Origin: Nageia nagi
Lineage: Eukaryota > Pinophyta
NCBI GenBank assembly: GCA_050084985.1
Contig: JBITNC010000001.1
Span: 33,604,001 to 33,668,000 of the forward strand
DNA length: 64,000 nt
Reading direction: 5' to 3'
This document shows, in pieces, positions 46,851-60,260 of the stretch. A model generated the notes under the pieces. The model did no database searches. It worked only from the letters and a program-made list of their open reading frames with translations, and had not been told where the DNA came from. Made by a program: the position numbers and the translations under genes. Positions within the stretch are counted from its first letter, which is position 1; every line of letters starts with the position of its first letter.

Positions 46851-49194
46851 CAAATCAAGCATAATAAGATAATGTTTGTTAACATTTTTAAATTGTAAGT
46901 TATCACCTCTTCTCAAGAGAGTTGGGAGATAAATGAGGTGTGAATGCATGCACATCAAACATCTCAAGTTTTACTCTCACCCTTTACATTGGTGATATTT
47001 AAAAACTTTCAATAGGTTTAAAGAATATTAAATGTTGACTTTACCTATATTAGTATTTGACAAAACATTAGAATTTTTTTTTAAATTAGTTTAGATATCT
47101 TAAATATATATCTATAAAATGCGGATAAGTATCATTCTCAAAGCATCTATCTTAAATATCTTTAAACTTCACATAAAATATTATTAAAAATAAAAACTAT
47201 AAATAAAAAATGCAATAAATATCTCATACATTATTTATTAAAAAAATAATAAATATTACATAAAAAAAATTAAATGAGATAATAATTAAATATAAAAAAG
47301 ATCGTGGATTAATTTTTTAATATCTGCCCATTCTTATTATTTTTTGAAAATGTTTAAATGTTTATTTAAATGTTATAATTATTTTTTAAATATAGTTGAA
47401 CTATTATCCTTTATAATTACGTCAAGAGACGTTCTACAATGGCAGTCAGGGGGAAGGCAAAGACTCAAATATCACACTGTTAACATTTAGAAACAAAATT
47501 AGTCGACTTTAACAAAATAATTAAAAAAAATTTAACTTAAAAAAAACATTTAAAAAATTATTAGCCGACTTTAAAAATATATATCTAAAAGAAAATAGTG
47601 GGTTGATGATAAACAAAATTACATAACTATATAAATACCAATAACATCAATCAAAATTCTCAAATTCAATTGCAAAAAAAAAGATAACACCTCGAGATTG
47701 ATACCTCTCAATGTTTTATAGATATATATACTAGTATTAAATTAATTAGTAGGTCAATTTTAATTTTTACTTTTTAAAAAAGTTTGAAAACCAAACATTT
47801 GATGGTTGGAACTTAAAATTGTGAAACATTGAGCATGGTATTTGTTGTGTTGGAACTTATAATGCAATTTTGAGAGTGATAGTAGCTTAAGCATATTCCT
47901 AATTAATTGAGAATTAAAGAAACATTAGTGATACCTATGAACAAGGAAATACAAGTGTCAAACATGCATTATTGATTAACAAATTAAATCAATACAAGTA
48001 CTCCATTGCCATATCAAATAAAATGTTCTTTTGTATTATGCATTTGAATGTTACAATGTTCTCTCAAACATAATGTTACAACTGGTGTAAAATTTTGCTT
48101 TTGTTAATGAAGTGCCTAGGTCCTTGATGGAGGTCCAATGTTCTTGACTATCACCTATAACATCGACTTCACTAACACATTGCACGCATGAATAAGTTAG
48201 TTCATAAATCAACATAAGCATGAAAGTATGAAGCAATATGAACAACAAAACCTCATGAGAATTCTTCCATGGATGCTAGTGCTCTAATAAAACCTAACTT
48301 CTCTAATCTCATGAGATGGTCAATTTTGATGGACAAATTTTGCCTAAAGTATAGTGTACATTCAATAGATCTAACCTCACAATACTCTATCATGTGTGTG
48401 TTTTCAAATGAGGAGCCTCCTATTTATAGGCTTATATTTACATCTTGTCTTGAATATTTTATTATGTTTTTACTCTATTTTCAACATGGAGATAGGTGAT
48501 ATTTGAAATTCAATTTTATCACATGGGGAGGTGATGACCTTGACTTTAGAAGGTAGGTGCAAAGACTTTAATGATAGGTGAGGCCCATGATATGACTTGA
48601 GAGCTATGTGGGACCATCCACATCATTTGAGAAAGATGTGGATCATGCAGTATGACATGATACTAGTTTGACCTCATGAGTTGATTATGTGAGGTGGAAT
48701 ATGAGTTGAAATTAGACATTTAAATATAAATGTCCTAATTTATTTAATTTAAAAACAAATATACCTAAATTAAATGTCTACACTAATCCTATTACACTTA
48801 TAAAAAAAATTGAACATCACAATTCTGATTATGATTGTCTTGAAAATTTTACCAATATAAAAATAATGTTGAAAAAACCATATCCAATAACCCCTTCTAC
48901 AACATACTTATTTACAAAAACATAGAGTCAATTGCACATCTCCTTGAACTGTTTTTCTAATTACACATTAAAAAAAAAAAATTGAATACAATAAATAACT
49001 TTTATTACAATATACTTGTGGATGACCAAGTAAACAAATGAATCAATTCCTTGAAGCATTGTTTCAATGAATTCCTAGTAACTTACAAATTTGTCATCTC
49101 TTACAGAATTCTTAATAAGATGTTCCTGGTACTTATTATAAGTTCTAGCAAATTTAGTTCCTCTGCCCAAACCAGAGCAAAATCCCAGATATCA
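46851..49194. other. AT-rich intergenic region upstream of the GNAT gene
   Basis: No gene. 47,060-47,660 is nearly pure A/T. A TATA-like minus-strand CTATAAATAGGAGG (near 48,430) and TGTAGACATT ending at 48,782 (minus) hint at an old gypsy-type LTR in 47.8-48.8 kb, but no target duplication was found. Confidence 0.5.
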
Positions 49195-49904
<710 letters not shown>

Positions 49905-51782
49905 ACTCGAAATCTTTAGAACATCAGGGTGTAGGGCTTAGTTGTTTTTTTTTTTTTTTTAAGTCTTCAAATTTTACAGGGTCTCTTAAGAAGTGCCCTT
50001 GTTATGGTGATGCTCAGCGCACATCAGGGGAGGATTTTTTTTCAACTGGAATTATTTTTTATTATTTTCTACGGGATCTTATTTCATTTGATGAGGATAT
50101 CTCTTTGGAAAATGCTAACTTATTGGTTCAGTCATGCGACTTTCAGTAATTACAAAAGAGTTTACATTAATTGGTGGTTGAATGTTTTATTGGGTCACTA
50201 TTTTCTTAGGTTTTTTATATTTACTACAATTCTGGATCCTTTTAGGGTTGGTAGATTAGGGTTTATGGTTTAATGCTTTTATGTGTGGTTGGAAATGAGT
50301 TTATATTTGAAGAGTTTTTGATGTAGCTGCTCTATTCAGCATGAAAAATGTCGACTGTTATTGGTATCTAGATTTTGCTGCGATCGAATTGAGTAGAGTC
50401 TTCTATGAGTAGACTTGAGACGAATACCTATAGAAAATAGGGGATTTTATTTTTCCCTTTCGGTGTGGGGAGCAAATGTCGTCTGCAGGCAGAAATGGTA
50501 TTTCGTTTTCACAATTAATACTTTATCTACAAGAACATGAATGCATTAAGATGTTGTCGATAATGATTTAATTTTAGCAAATTGGTTTTGGACTGCCTTT
50601 TGATTAATTTTAGGATTAAACTGTCTTTCTGTCATACTCACAAGGTATTAATTTCCGTCTGGTCTACACCCCAACTTCAATAGAAAGAGGAAGACTGAGA
50701 AGCAATTAGTAACTTACTTTCAGCCACAGTGGTGATTGTAACTTAAAACTTGCAATTGTTATGGCATTTAGTTCTAGTGATGTCGTTTTTGCCAAAAATG
50801 AGCAATAAGCCCTTTACAATCCTGAAAACATTTATGTTACATCACATGCCACTGTTACAGAATATGCCAAGACTGATTTGGATGTTTGTCTTGGAGCTTA
50901 GGCATCTGCATTGCATCTATTTGTTTCAATGGTAAGGAATATGTTTCCTCCTTTTTTGTTATTCTACCCTTGATATTTGTTTGCACAGTTGATGCAAATA
51001 TTCCCATCTTCTATACCTTATGCAAATGATAAAAAAACCCGTATATTGATTTTCAATTTTTTGAAATTGGCTTAAACATCATATTGTCAATTGAAATCTA
51101 AATACGGTACGGTCTTTTTTAATTTTTTTTTTAGTTCCTAAGTACAGTTAATTCATATGCTCTTTTTTAATTTTGATTTACATCTTTTTTGTTTTAAGAA
51201 ATGGACATCTTTTGATTATTTTTTTCTTGTAATATTTGCTATGGCCACACGTTTGCAACTTATTCGGTCTTATAGATTGCCTAACTATATACTATTGAAT
51301 GAAAACTTATTATTTTTGACATACAAACATGAATTAAAGTGGTTTTGTTAAGCATGTAATGTATTTAACATTCCATAGAAAAACTATAGCATATCACAAC
51401 TTACTTCTTGATTGAGGTATATACATTGTCTCATAGTCTATCAAAGTTTTGTCTATGTAGTAATTCTTTTTTAAATTATTTTTATCTTTTTGAACTAGCA
51501 TTGCATGTAACATTTTGATTATGGTTGTAAGAGAAAGGTACATATCTCAATTAGCATATATATGAGCTCCATTTACTTATTTTCCTTAAAGCATACATTT
51601 CAAGCCATTAAGATTCATCTTCTTAAAGCATACATTTTAACTTCTTTGAAAATGAATTGCTACATAGAGGAAATATTTCAATAATTTCTTTAACTTTGCT
51701 AGAATTTACTTTTATTCCTCTTTTTAAACAACGAAACAATTTTTTCAAAGATACCTTAAATGCATTTTTTGAGGTTTAAATG
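49905..51782. other. 3' flank of the GNAT gene and intergenic DNA
   Basis: Begins with a T-run (49,938-49,960). Nothing beyond the 3' untranslated region is recognised. Short ORFs here are not supported. Confidence 0.5.
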
Positions 51783-51792
51783 TTAAATTATA

Positions 51793-52429
51793 GAGAAAAT
51801 TAACAAAATACCCTTGTAAGTTCATGAAATTATCAAAATACCTTTTAATCTTTAAAAAATACCAAAATACCACTATAAATTCATGAAATTACCAAAATAC
51901 TTTTCAATATTCAAAAATTACCAAAATACTTCTAAAATTTAAGAATTAAAAAATAAAAAATATTTTAACTCTTATGAAAAATAAATAAATGATTGCAATA
52001 TTTCATTTTATTTATTTATTATTTAAAAAATTGAATACTTTTGTTTGTTGTAATAAAAATTCTTTACAAAATTCATATTTACATACCAATTGAATTTAAA
52101 AGACCATCATATCATATTAACATATATTTCTTTATAGAATTATAATTTTTAAAAAATATTATATTCATTTATTATTTAAACATTAACATAACTCTTCAAT
52201 TTTTCCAATTCATATAAGAATGATATGAGGGGAGTTAAAAGGAGAGGGAAGATAAAATTTTCAAGTTGAAAAAGGGAAGTCCCAAGTTCAAAATGCCCTT
52301 CTCACATCATGTGGAATATGGTGACGTTGATGTGGAGGAGGTTGGGTGTGACTCACGAGTGATTTTGATAGAAGAGAACCTTTTAAACACATAATTTAAT
52401 TCCAAGAAATTGGCCGCATGGATGGTTTC

Positions 52430-52466
<37 letters not shown>

Positions 52467-52845
52467 ATATTTCATTTAAAAAATATTTTATGAATTTATC
52501 ATATCATTTTAATAGTATTATAATTTTTTTATGTTCTACCCACTATGATTTCATGTTTAAAAAAATTATTAAAATTTGCATTAAAAAATTAAATGAAGGG
52601 TGAAAGGTTTAAGGCATTTTTTTCATTATTTTATTTTTTATAAGAGTATTAAAATATTTTTAATTATAAATTTCAAAGGTATTTTGGTAATTTTCATGAA
52701 CTTATAAGGGGTATTTTGGTAATTTTTGAAATTGAGGAGTATTTTGGTAATTTCATGAACTTATAAGGGTATTTTGGTAATTTTGAAAAATTGAAGGGTA
52801 TTTTGGCAATTTCATGAACTTACAGGGGTATTTTGGTAAGTTTCC
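51793..52845. mobile_element. Foldback/Mutator-like non-autonomous transposon
   Basis: 1,053 bp flanked by a perfect 10 bp direct repeat TTAAATTATA (51,783-51,792 and 52,846-52,855). The ends are inverted (about 150-190 bp) and are themselves built from subrepeats of TTACCAAAATAC plus TTCATGAAATT: about four on the left and five or six on the right. The interior is AT-rich with a (TA)n run (52,430-52,470) and no transposase. A 9-11 bp duplication with long inverted repeats fits Mutator-like or foldback elements. Confidence 0.88.
52430..52470. repeat. (TA)n microsatellite inside the foldback element
   Basis: Two TA runs separated by one junction (TATATTATAT). Near-palindromic, at the element centre, between the inverted arms. 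Confidence 0.88.
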
Positions 52846-52855
52846 TTAAATTATA

Positions 52856-53290
52856 TTGCCTTAATCTTTGAAAATTTTATCATTGACATGGCAAGGAGAT
52901 AATCCACATAGACTTGTAAAAAATGATAAAACAAATCATGTAACATGTTGACCATAGCGTGTTCATGTCTTAACCCTCGACGTGCTTGTAATCAAGGGTT
53001 TACTCTCCCACATTATGTGTGTGCATGCCTTAACCCTCTATGCATGCTTGTAGTTAGGTATATGCTCACCCACATGAGGTTATCCCACTCTCCATTCCTA
53101 AGTGTTTGCTTTTGGGGATTTGCTTTCCCACCTTCATCCTAGTGTGGTGGTTGTGCTTTTATTTTAATTCCTTCAGTTTTTTTCATAAGGTAGTCAAACC
53201 TAGTGTGTTAAAAGTTTTAAGGCTCTAACCTTTGTTTTTTAGGTTTTTCTATCCTTTTAGCCTTTCCTTATTTTTTTGTGGTGCTCTCTT
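52856..53290. other. Spacer with a two-copy repeat
   Basis: CATG(T/C)CTTAACCCTC and a GTGCTTGTA/ATGCTTGTA block recur about 60 bp apart (52,962 and 53,024). No gene. Confidence 0.55.
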
Positions 53291-54518
53291 TTTCACCATG
53301 CAATAAACAGTTAATGAGTTAAAACAAAATGGAGATGATGACATTGAGAATGTTACGACCAAGTTGAACCATTTGGAATAAGACCTCACATTTAGAATCG
53401 AGGAACTTGTCATTGATAGAATGGATGCTATTGAGCACAAGTTCAAATCTAGAATCAATCCACTTGAACTCCTAACCTCCAATCTCTTTCTAATAGCTTG
53501 AGCTCAACAAACGTTATACACACAAGAAGGGAAAATCATGCAATTAGGAAAATGTATATGTGAGATGCATCCTAAATAGTAGGTGGAAGTAGTGTTGGAA
53601 AACTCGGACTTGGGATCTGTTTGACAAGGAAATTTTTGGAGACTACTCAATAACTCAAAGAGTATTAAAAAATAACTTGGCACAAAAACTTGACAAAAAA
53701 AGCCTCGAACATTTCAAAATATGAAAAATTACAATCCACGATGAAGCTCTTCAAATTGATGGTGAACCTTCAAATCCTTCACAAATTGACTTGTAGTGCA
53801 AAATGACCAAAATAAGATAGAAGTCACCTTTGAGGGGTGGATTGTGTAAATTTCTGGCTTTTTTAACACAATTTTCTCATTAGACAGATTATTGTTAGAA
53901 ACCTATAGGTTTTCAGGCTAGTTACTCGTTGAAACTTAGTGGAAAATCGACATAGGCACTTGACAGTCTCTTGCAGTGCAAGTACTTGTGGATTCTAGCC
54001 AAAGACTCGCTAATTTTTGAATAAGGGATGGAAGACATTAAGACTCCTATCACAAGGATGAATGACATAGTCAATCAACTTGAACATTCTCAAGTCCTCC
54101 ATACTACAAAAATTCTACAACTCCTCCAAGACATGATATTCAAACTCAAAACCAAGTAATATAATATTCTTGCACAACACAAACACCTCATTTAAGAAAC
54201 CATCACTTAGAGTCTATCTAGAAATAAATAGAGGAATACAATTTATGGGTTTCAGTTGTGAAAGGAAAGAAAGATCCACTAATGGTTGAAATTGTAATGC
54301 ATGCAAAATTCAAGGAGAAAAGTTACACCGTTGTAAAGAATTCAACGTTTGAGTTTGTAGTCTCCCATAAACAATTTAACCTCAATTATCTTCCAAATCC
54401 CTTCACAAGAGGTTATAAGTTACTGTTTGGAGGTTTCAACAAACATCTTCATATTATGCTTGAAATGGATCTAGAATTTTGTTTTAATGATTTTGATGGA
54501 TTTTTAATCAATCATTAA
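53291..54518 (+). pseudogene. Degenerate coding-like region, coiled-coil then basic ORF
   Basis: A plus-strand frame from about 53,300 to 53,500 reads as a charged helix (DDDIENVTTKLNHLE, then IEELVIDRMDAIEHKF) with stops in between. At 54,258-54,518 an 86-codon ORF reads MKGKKDPLMVEIVMHAKFKE and on. The two are in the same region but I cannot show they belong to one gene. A retroelement gag-type protein is possible; I do not recognise it. Confidence 0.35.
53593..53700 (+). repeat. Dispersed repeat copy (pair of 38,540-38,642)
   Basis: TTGGAAAACTCGGACTTGGG ... ACTCAAAGAGTATT ... CTTGACAAAAA. The related copy lies inverted in intron 4 of the acyl-CoA-binding protein gene. Confidence 0.65.
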
Positions 54519-56005
54519 TTATCAATCTAGGATCATAGAGATTATGCTAGGGCTTATGCAATATACACCCATTTACAAAGAGATCCAGTTCTACTAAAAA
54601 ATAAAAATCCTACTCTACAAAAACAAGAAATTACAAGAAAAAATCCTCCTTTATATCTAGATAATGGGTAATGGATTCTTTCTCTTCATGGGGGGCCCTT
54701 CCTTGTTGCAGCAAGAGGAGATCGCCATCCCCATTCTAAAAGACTTAAAGAGAAATCAACACATGAATATAAAAAAATTATATTTATGAAAATGGAGTAA
54801 AACCATTCCTTCTCCATCCTCTTCCTTTCCCTAGTAAATAAGAGAGAGGATATCTAAGGTTTTAGAAATGTAATACATTTTAGAAATGTAATACATTCCC
54901 ATTATTACAACTTCATTGTTAAGATTAAAAATGCCAAAAATGGCTCTCCTAAATTAAAGGTGTTATGGATGCAATGAATAACTTCCCCCATATTCTTGGA
55001 TTCTAATTTGGCCAAGATTAACCATCGTGGTTATGGTAACTAGCAATCCATAAATACACAATAATAAAATGACAATGCATGTTGTTGAATCAATAATTGA
55101 ATCAGTGGTTGACTTTTTAGTGGGACGAATCTACAATTGATTGAATATGATGTTTTCCAAACCTGCAGTTGTAACAGTCCCATATCTGTTGCAAGCTACA
55201 AATGCTTATAAATTTAGTTCTGTGGCTTTGTTTCTTTATTGTAAGGCCTTGTTGGGAAGATCTTTTCAATGATACATCATTTATGAATTATCATTAAGGT
55301 TAAAAAATCCACTTTGAAGTTTCTTGCATTTTCTCATGTAGAAAGTTTGTGTAAGCTCCTATAGAAGACTATATGTAAGAATTATGTGTATGCTTATGTA
55401 GAAGACTACATGGAGGAATTTTATGCATGCTTCTGTAGCATATTGCAAGTAGGAATTCTATGCATGCTCTTGTAGAGACCATGTGTAGGAATTATGTGCA
55501 TGCTCTTGTAGTAGATTATGTGTAAGAGTTTATGAATTGACTTGTAGAAGCTCCCATAAAACTTTCACAAACTACAAAGTACTATTATAGGACCTTAGAC
55601 TTATCTATAACCCTTATGCTTTTATTTGAGAATTAATTAGGTCCTCAAAAGTAATTCTTGAGCCCTTTAATTACTCCTTTATTCACTATGTGCATAACAT
55701 CAATAATTTAAGTAAATATCATAATATGTACTCCTAATATTTCCAATGATTGAGTTACAAAACTCTTTAATGCTCATTAATGATGCCAAAATAGGATAAT
55801 TCTTGGACTCATCAGATTTATTTTCATTGGGTGGATATGAGTGATTGTGTTCAATTGTCCTTGGGAGTATTCTTATTATTTTTTGAATATTTGTGTATTG
55901 TTCAATGTTTTTCTTTATATGAGAAACAATAATTTAAATACTTAATTGATATATATTTACTTTTGGATAAACTTTTATACATCTTACAAACCAATGAGTT
56001 TAAGA
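54408..56005 (+). repeat. Dispersed repeat, copy C, interrupted
   Basis: 54,408-54,505 matches 45,288-45,380 and 55,845-56,005 matches 45,398-45,560. The 1.3 kb in between is absent from copy A and contains the tandem repeat at 55,340-55,560. No inserted-element ends could be identified. Confidence 0.7.
55340..55560. repeat. ~38 bp tandem repeat, about five copies
   Basis: Units around GTAGGAATTATGTGCATGCTC followed by TTGTAGAAGACTA repeat with substitutions and small length changes. AT-rich, non-coding. Confidence 0.78.
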
Positions 56006-56694
56006 GGAAATTAAAAGACATCTATCTATCCATCATTGGTCATGCTTTCTTGCATGAGATCTTGGGCTTGTTTGGTATTAATATTGATGAGGCTTGGACC
56101 ACTCTGTATAAGACTCTTGTTATCCACTTTTGATCAACAAGGGAACACTTATAGGCCTTGTGAGTTAAGAAAAAACTTTTTGGTCTCTAGATTAGGATCT
56201 TTCTTGATGAGGAATTTAAATGTCTACATGTAGAGAATATTAATAATAATAATTTGATATGAATATTTGTAGGTGACCAAAATGGTCAATGGGACTATAG
56301 AAAAATACATAAATAATAAGAACAATGGAGCCCCTAGTGCAATAAACAAAAGAAAATAAAAACACAACAGTTCTTGTTTAGGCATAAAGCTTATAGATCT
56401 CAATTAAAGGGTTCCATCAGTATATGAGATCGAAAAAGAGCTCTTGATGTTACAATAAGAGGAAGTAGCCCTAATGGGTTTAACAATAATACATCGATGA
56501 GTGATCCTTTCAAAATTTTTCAATGTTCACATTTCACTTTTGATTCGTATTGTTGACACTTAAAAGTTTTCCCCTTTAACATGGTTCTACTTAGGTGTAA
56601 CTTTACATACATGTTTAATCACATTTAATCATATTTTATTCATATATTATCCTTATTATCACATATTTCTAGGTTGTATTCTTATTTTTATGTT
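56006..56694. other. Spacer before the second copia element
   Basis: No supportable gene. Ends with the AGGTA target duplication (56,695-56,699). Confidence 0.5.
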
Positions 56695-56699
56695 AGGTA

Positions 56700-57179
56700 T
56701 GTTAGAATTTGTAATGTAATATTGTGCAATATTTCTCTTTAATATAAATTCACTTAATGCTTAAAGTATCTTTATATACCTTAAAAATTAAGGAAATAAA
56801 AATAGAAAAAAGATTAAAAATATGAAAGGGGATTAAATATAGAAATATATTTAACCTTACTCTTGGTTTAAAGGAAGATTAAAGAGTGGATTTCTTTTTA
56901 TAAATAGAGAGGTATCCTCTATCTCATGTGACATAATTTTGGAAGCAAGCTTTGCTATAGGTTTAGAGTTTGGAGAGAGAGGAGAGATTTTGTAAAAGAG
57001 GTCTTTGAGAATAAGAAGATCTTAGTTAGTGGATGTAATTTCGAGGAGAGAGGAACCACTTTATATATTATATTCATTATGAGATTGGTTTGTGTTATTG
57101 TGCTATTGTGTTGATGTTGTGAGTGTCTTCTTGAGATCTTGGTAGATTAGAAGTTAATTAAAAAGGATTAATTTCTTCA
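56700..57179 (+). repeat. 5' LTR of copia copy 2
   Basis: 480 bp, starts TGTTAGAATTTGTAATG, ends TTTCTTCA. TATA-box-like TATAAATA at about 56,899. Its partner lies at 61,331. Confidence 0.94.
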
Positions 57180-57181
57180 AG

Positions 57182-57193
57182 TGGTATTAGAGC
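57182..57193 (+). other. Primer-binding site of copia copy 2
   Basis: TGGTATTAGAGC, two bases after the 5' LTR. It is one base different from the common initiator-tRNA-complementary TGGTATCAGAGC. Confidence 0.88.
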
Positions 57194-58117
57194 CATTATT
57201 TGAGGCTCCTCTTCATCAACTTTGAAGGTCCATTCCTCTTCTTTCCCATCTACTTTGTTGAGGTAAAAGGTCTTGAAGGTATAATCTTCCTCCTACCACT
57301 TTTTTTGTCAAATTTTGCTTATATTACTAACCATTTTGGTTATTTGATTATAAAGTTTTTTTTAGTAAAATTTGTTCAAAATAGATAATATATCATTGTT
57401 ATTTTGTTATACTAACATGTTAGTTCAATTTTTAGGCTATTTCTCTGCATTATTTTTTACTAACAATAGTTTGTTAGTTGCAATTTTTTTAGTAAAATGC
57501 TTAATATGTAGAAATTATATGTCAATTGTAAATTTTGAGTAAATTTGCTTAAATATAGCAATAATATGTTATTATAGCTTAAATTTACAAGTTTCTACTT
57601 AGTGTAGATATGGTTAAAAGTATTGCAAATTTTTTTACAATACTAATATGTTTGTAATTAATGTAGATATGGTTAAAAGTATTGCAATTTTTTGACTAAA
57701 ATGCTATTATTGTAATTTTTTTTATAATACTAATATGTTTGTAAAAATAAAATTGCATGCATTTTCTAGAGAGATTTATATTACATGCATGCATTAAAAA
57801 AAATAAAAATGCATGCATGCATTTTTTAGAGAGCTTTATATTACATGCATGCATTTTTAAAAAATAAAAAATACATGCATACATTTTTTAGAGAGCTTTA
57901 TATTACATGCATGCACATATATATATAGTTCATTTAAAAAAAAAGTATGAGCTAAAGGTTGCATTAATTACCATTTAAAGTCTAAAATTTTTTAGGTTAA
58001 GTTTTTTTAATTCATTATGGGCAATTTTTTAAGGTTAATATTTCTTTATTATTATTTTACCTTAGTGCAAATTATAATGAGGGACTTTATTAATCATATA
58101 TTTAAAATAAAAAAAGG
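57194..58117 (+). other. Leader of copia copy 2 with tandem repeats
   Basis: Non-coding. Two ~59 bp units around GTAGATATGGTTAAAAGTAT (57,603 and 57,662) are followed by GCATGCATTTTTTAGAGAGC-type units (57,755-57,925). The part after 57,920 is a single, non-palindromic version of the arms at 11,131-11,520. Confidence 0.78.
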
Positions 58118-60260
58118 GAAAAGTATAATAGCAATGAATTCAATGATTATTGTACCAAGTATGGAATCAAGAGGTAGTTTACGATCCTTTACACTCCTTA
58201 GTAGAATGGTGTAACCAAAAGAAAAAATAAGACCATTCAAGAAATGATAAGATGTATGTTGGGATACCTTCCTAGCTTCTAATGGAGTGAAGATGTAAAT
58301 ACTACGATCTACATCTTAAATAGATGTGTTATGAAAGCAGCTGAAGGTAAAACTTCATATGAGGCATGGATAGGAAAGAAACCTAACATCTCTTACTTCA
58401 GATTTTTTGGCTATGATGCTTATGCCTTTGTTGTTCCTTAGAAAAGGAAAAAGCTAGATAAGAGATCTAAAAAATGTATCTTTTTGGGCTCTAAAAATCA
58501 ACACAGAGGTTGTCAGCTATACCAACCTTCCTCTAGATATGTCTAGGAATGTAAAGTTCAATGAACTACTTGAAGAATCTATTTCTTATAAGAACTTGAT
58601 GAGAGTGATGATTCCTTTATTACACCTAACTGGATGGATGTCAGTGTGGATATGTCACCTAAGGAACATAATCAACACAAAGGATAACAAGAAGTATGAT
58701 CCTTAATAAATCCTTTTTTTTTTTTTAAAAATTGATAGTAAGAATCAACCCTCATCCTTCAAGGAAGCTTCAAAGCACAAGTGTTGGATGAATGCAATGA
58801 ATGTGGAGTATGAGGATCTAATGGAGAATCAAACTTGGGTTTTGATTTCTTATCCCTATGAACAAAATATGATTGGTAATAAATGGATTTACAAGATCAA
58901 ATACAATTCAATTGGTGAAATTGAAAAATACAAAGCAAGGTAGTAGCTAAGGGTTTCGCTTAAAAATACAAAATTTATTATGAGGAAACCTTTACTTTAA
59001 TGGAAAATATGCCTACTATCAAAGTAATCCTTACTCTTTTAGCAGCTCATAGATGAAATTTTTTTAACTTGATGTCAAGAGTGCTTTTCTCAATGGTGAC
59101 TTAGATGTGGAAATATACATGAGCCAACTAGAAGGGTTTATTATGGAAGGTAAATAATCTTTTGTTTACAAATTAAAGAATTCCTTATATGGACTTAAGC
59201 AAGCACCTCAGACCTAGTATAAAAATATTTCAAGATTCTTTAAGAACATTGAATTTTCTAAATGCTTCTTTGACATAGATCTTTATGTGCTCAACCAAAG
59301 ATGAGATTTGATCTTGATTCTTCTCTATGTGGATTATTTTGATTATTATTTATGTGGATGATCTGTTAATTACAAGAAATAATATAGTCCTCATACAAGA
59401 GTGCATATCCAAACTCAAGGCAACTTTTGAAATGACAGACCTTGGTCTATTGCACTACTACCTTAGTATGCAAGTGTACCAATACAAGGATTGTACTTAT
59501 CTTAGTCAATCTAATTCTATATCAGATATCTTGCAAAATTTAGAATGAAAGAATGCAAACCTATGTAATCCTAATTTCTCATGGAATCATTTTGTCTCTT
59601 AGTTGGATGATGCTATGACTTATAGGAAACTAATTGGTAGTCTTCTTTATTTAACTATCTATAGGCCAACTATTACCTTTGCATGAATTTGATGGATCAC
59701 TTTATACAAACATTATATGTTGAGTACCTCAATGCAGTTAAGCAAATTTTAAGGTATGTTATGGGCACTAAGGATCTTGCTCTCAAGTATGACAAGTTTC
59801 CATCATTTATTCTCTCAAGATTCTTAAATTTTAACTATGAAGGAGATAGATATGAAAAAAATCAACCTTTGCTTATGTGTTTAGCATTAATTTAGGTGCT
59901 ATCTCTTAGGCTTTCAAGAACCAACCTACTACTTCTCTCTCCACCATAGAGGTTGAATATTATGCAATGTCAATTGCAACCCAAGAAGCCATTTGGTTGA
60001 GATATCTTCTAAAAGAAATTAGGTATGAGTAAATTTTTCCATTTCAAATTTCTTTAGATAATCAATTAACTATTACTTTAGCAAAAAATCCTATTTTTTA
60101 TTAAAAAAGCAAAGCATATAGAAATCCAAGCCCACTTCATCAGAGAGAAGGTTCTGGATGGTCTTCTATACTTGTAGTATTGTCCATCAATTATAAATTC
60201 TATTGATTTGTTCACCAAGCCCTCTTTGAATCCCAGTTCTCCAAGATTACAGATTCTATT
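58118..60260 (+). pseudogene. Copia pol remnant: partial integrase, reverse transcriptase, RNase H
   Basis: Starts within integrase (GSLRSF) and continues through the integrase C-terminal part (about 58,380-58,560), then reverse transcriptase. LYGLKQAPQ lies at about 59,190 and a YVDDLL box at about 59,350 (ORF 59,327-59,548). RNase H follows at about 59,690-60,260 (VEYLNAVKQILRYVMGTKD near 59,730). Multiple stops and shifts. The integrase catalytic Asp residues are lost with the deletion. Confidence 0.92.

Noticed and set aside
47850-48782. Possible gypsy-type LTR on the minus strand (TGTAGACATT start)
   Set aside because: I could not find a matching end or target duplication, and the start sequence is itself part of a local inverted repeat of TAGACATTTA.
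52418-52603. ORF starting MDGFIYIYIY
   Set aside because: Translation of a TA microsatellite inside a transposon.
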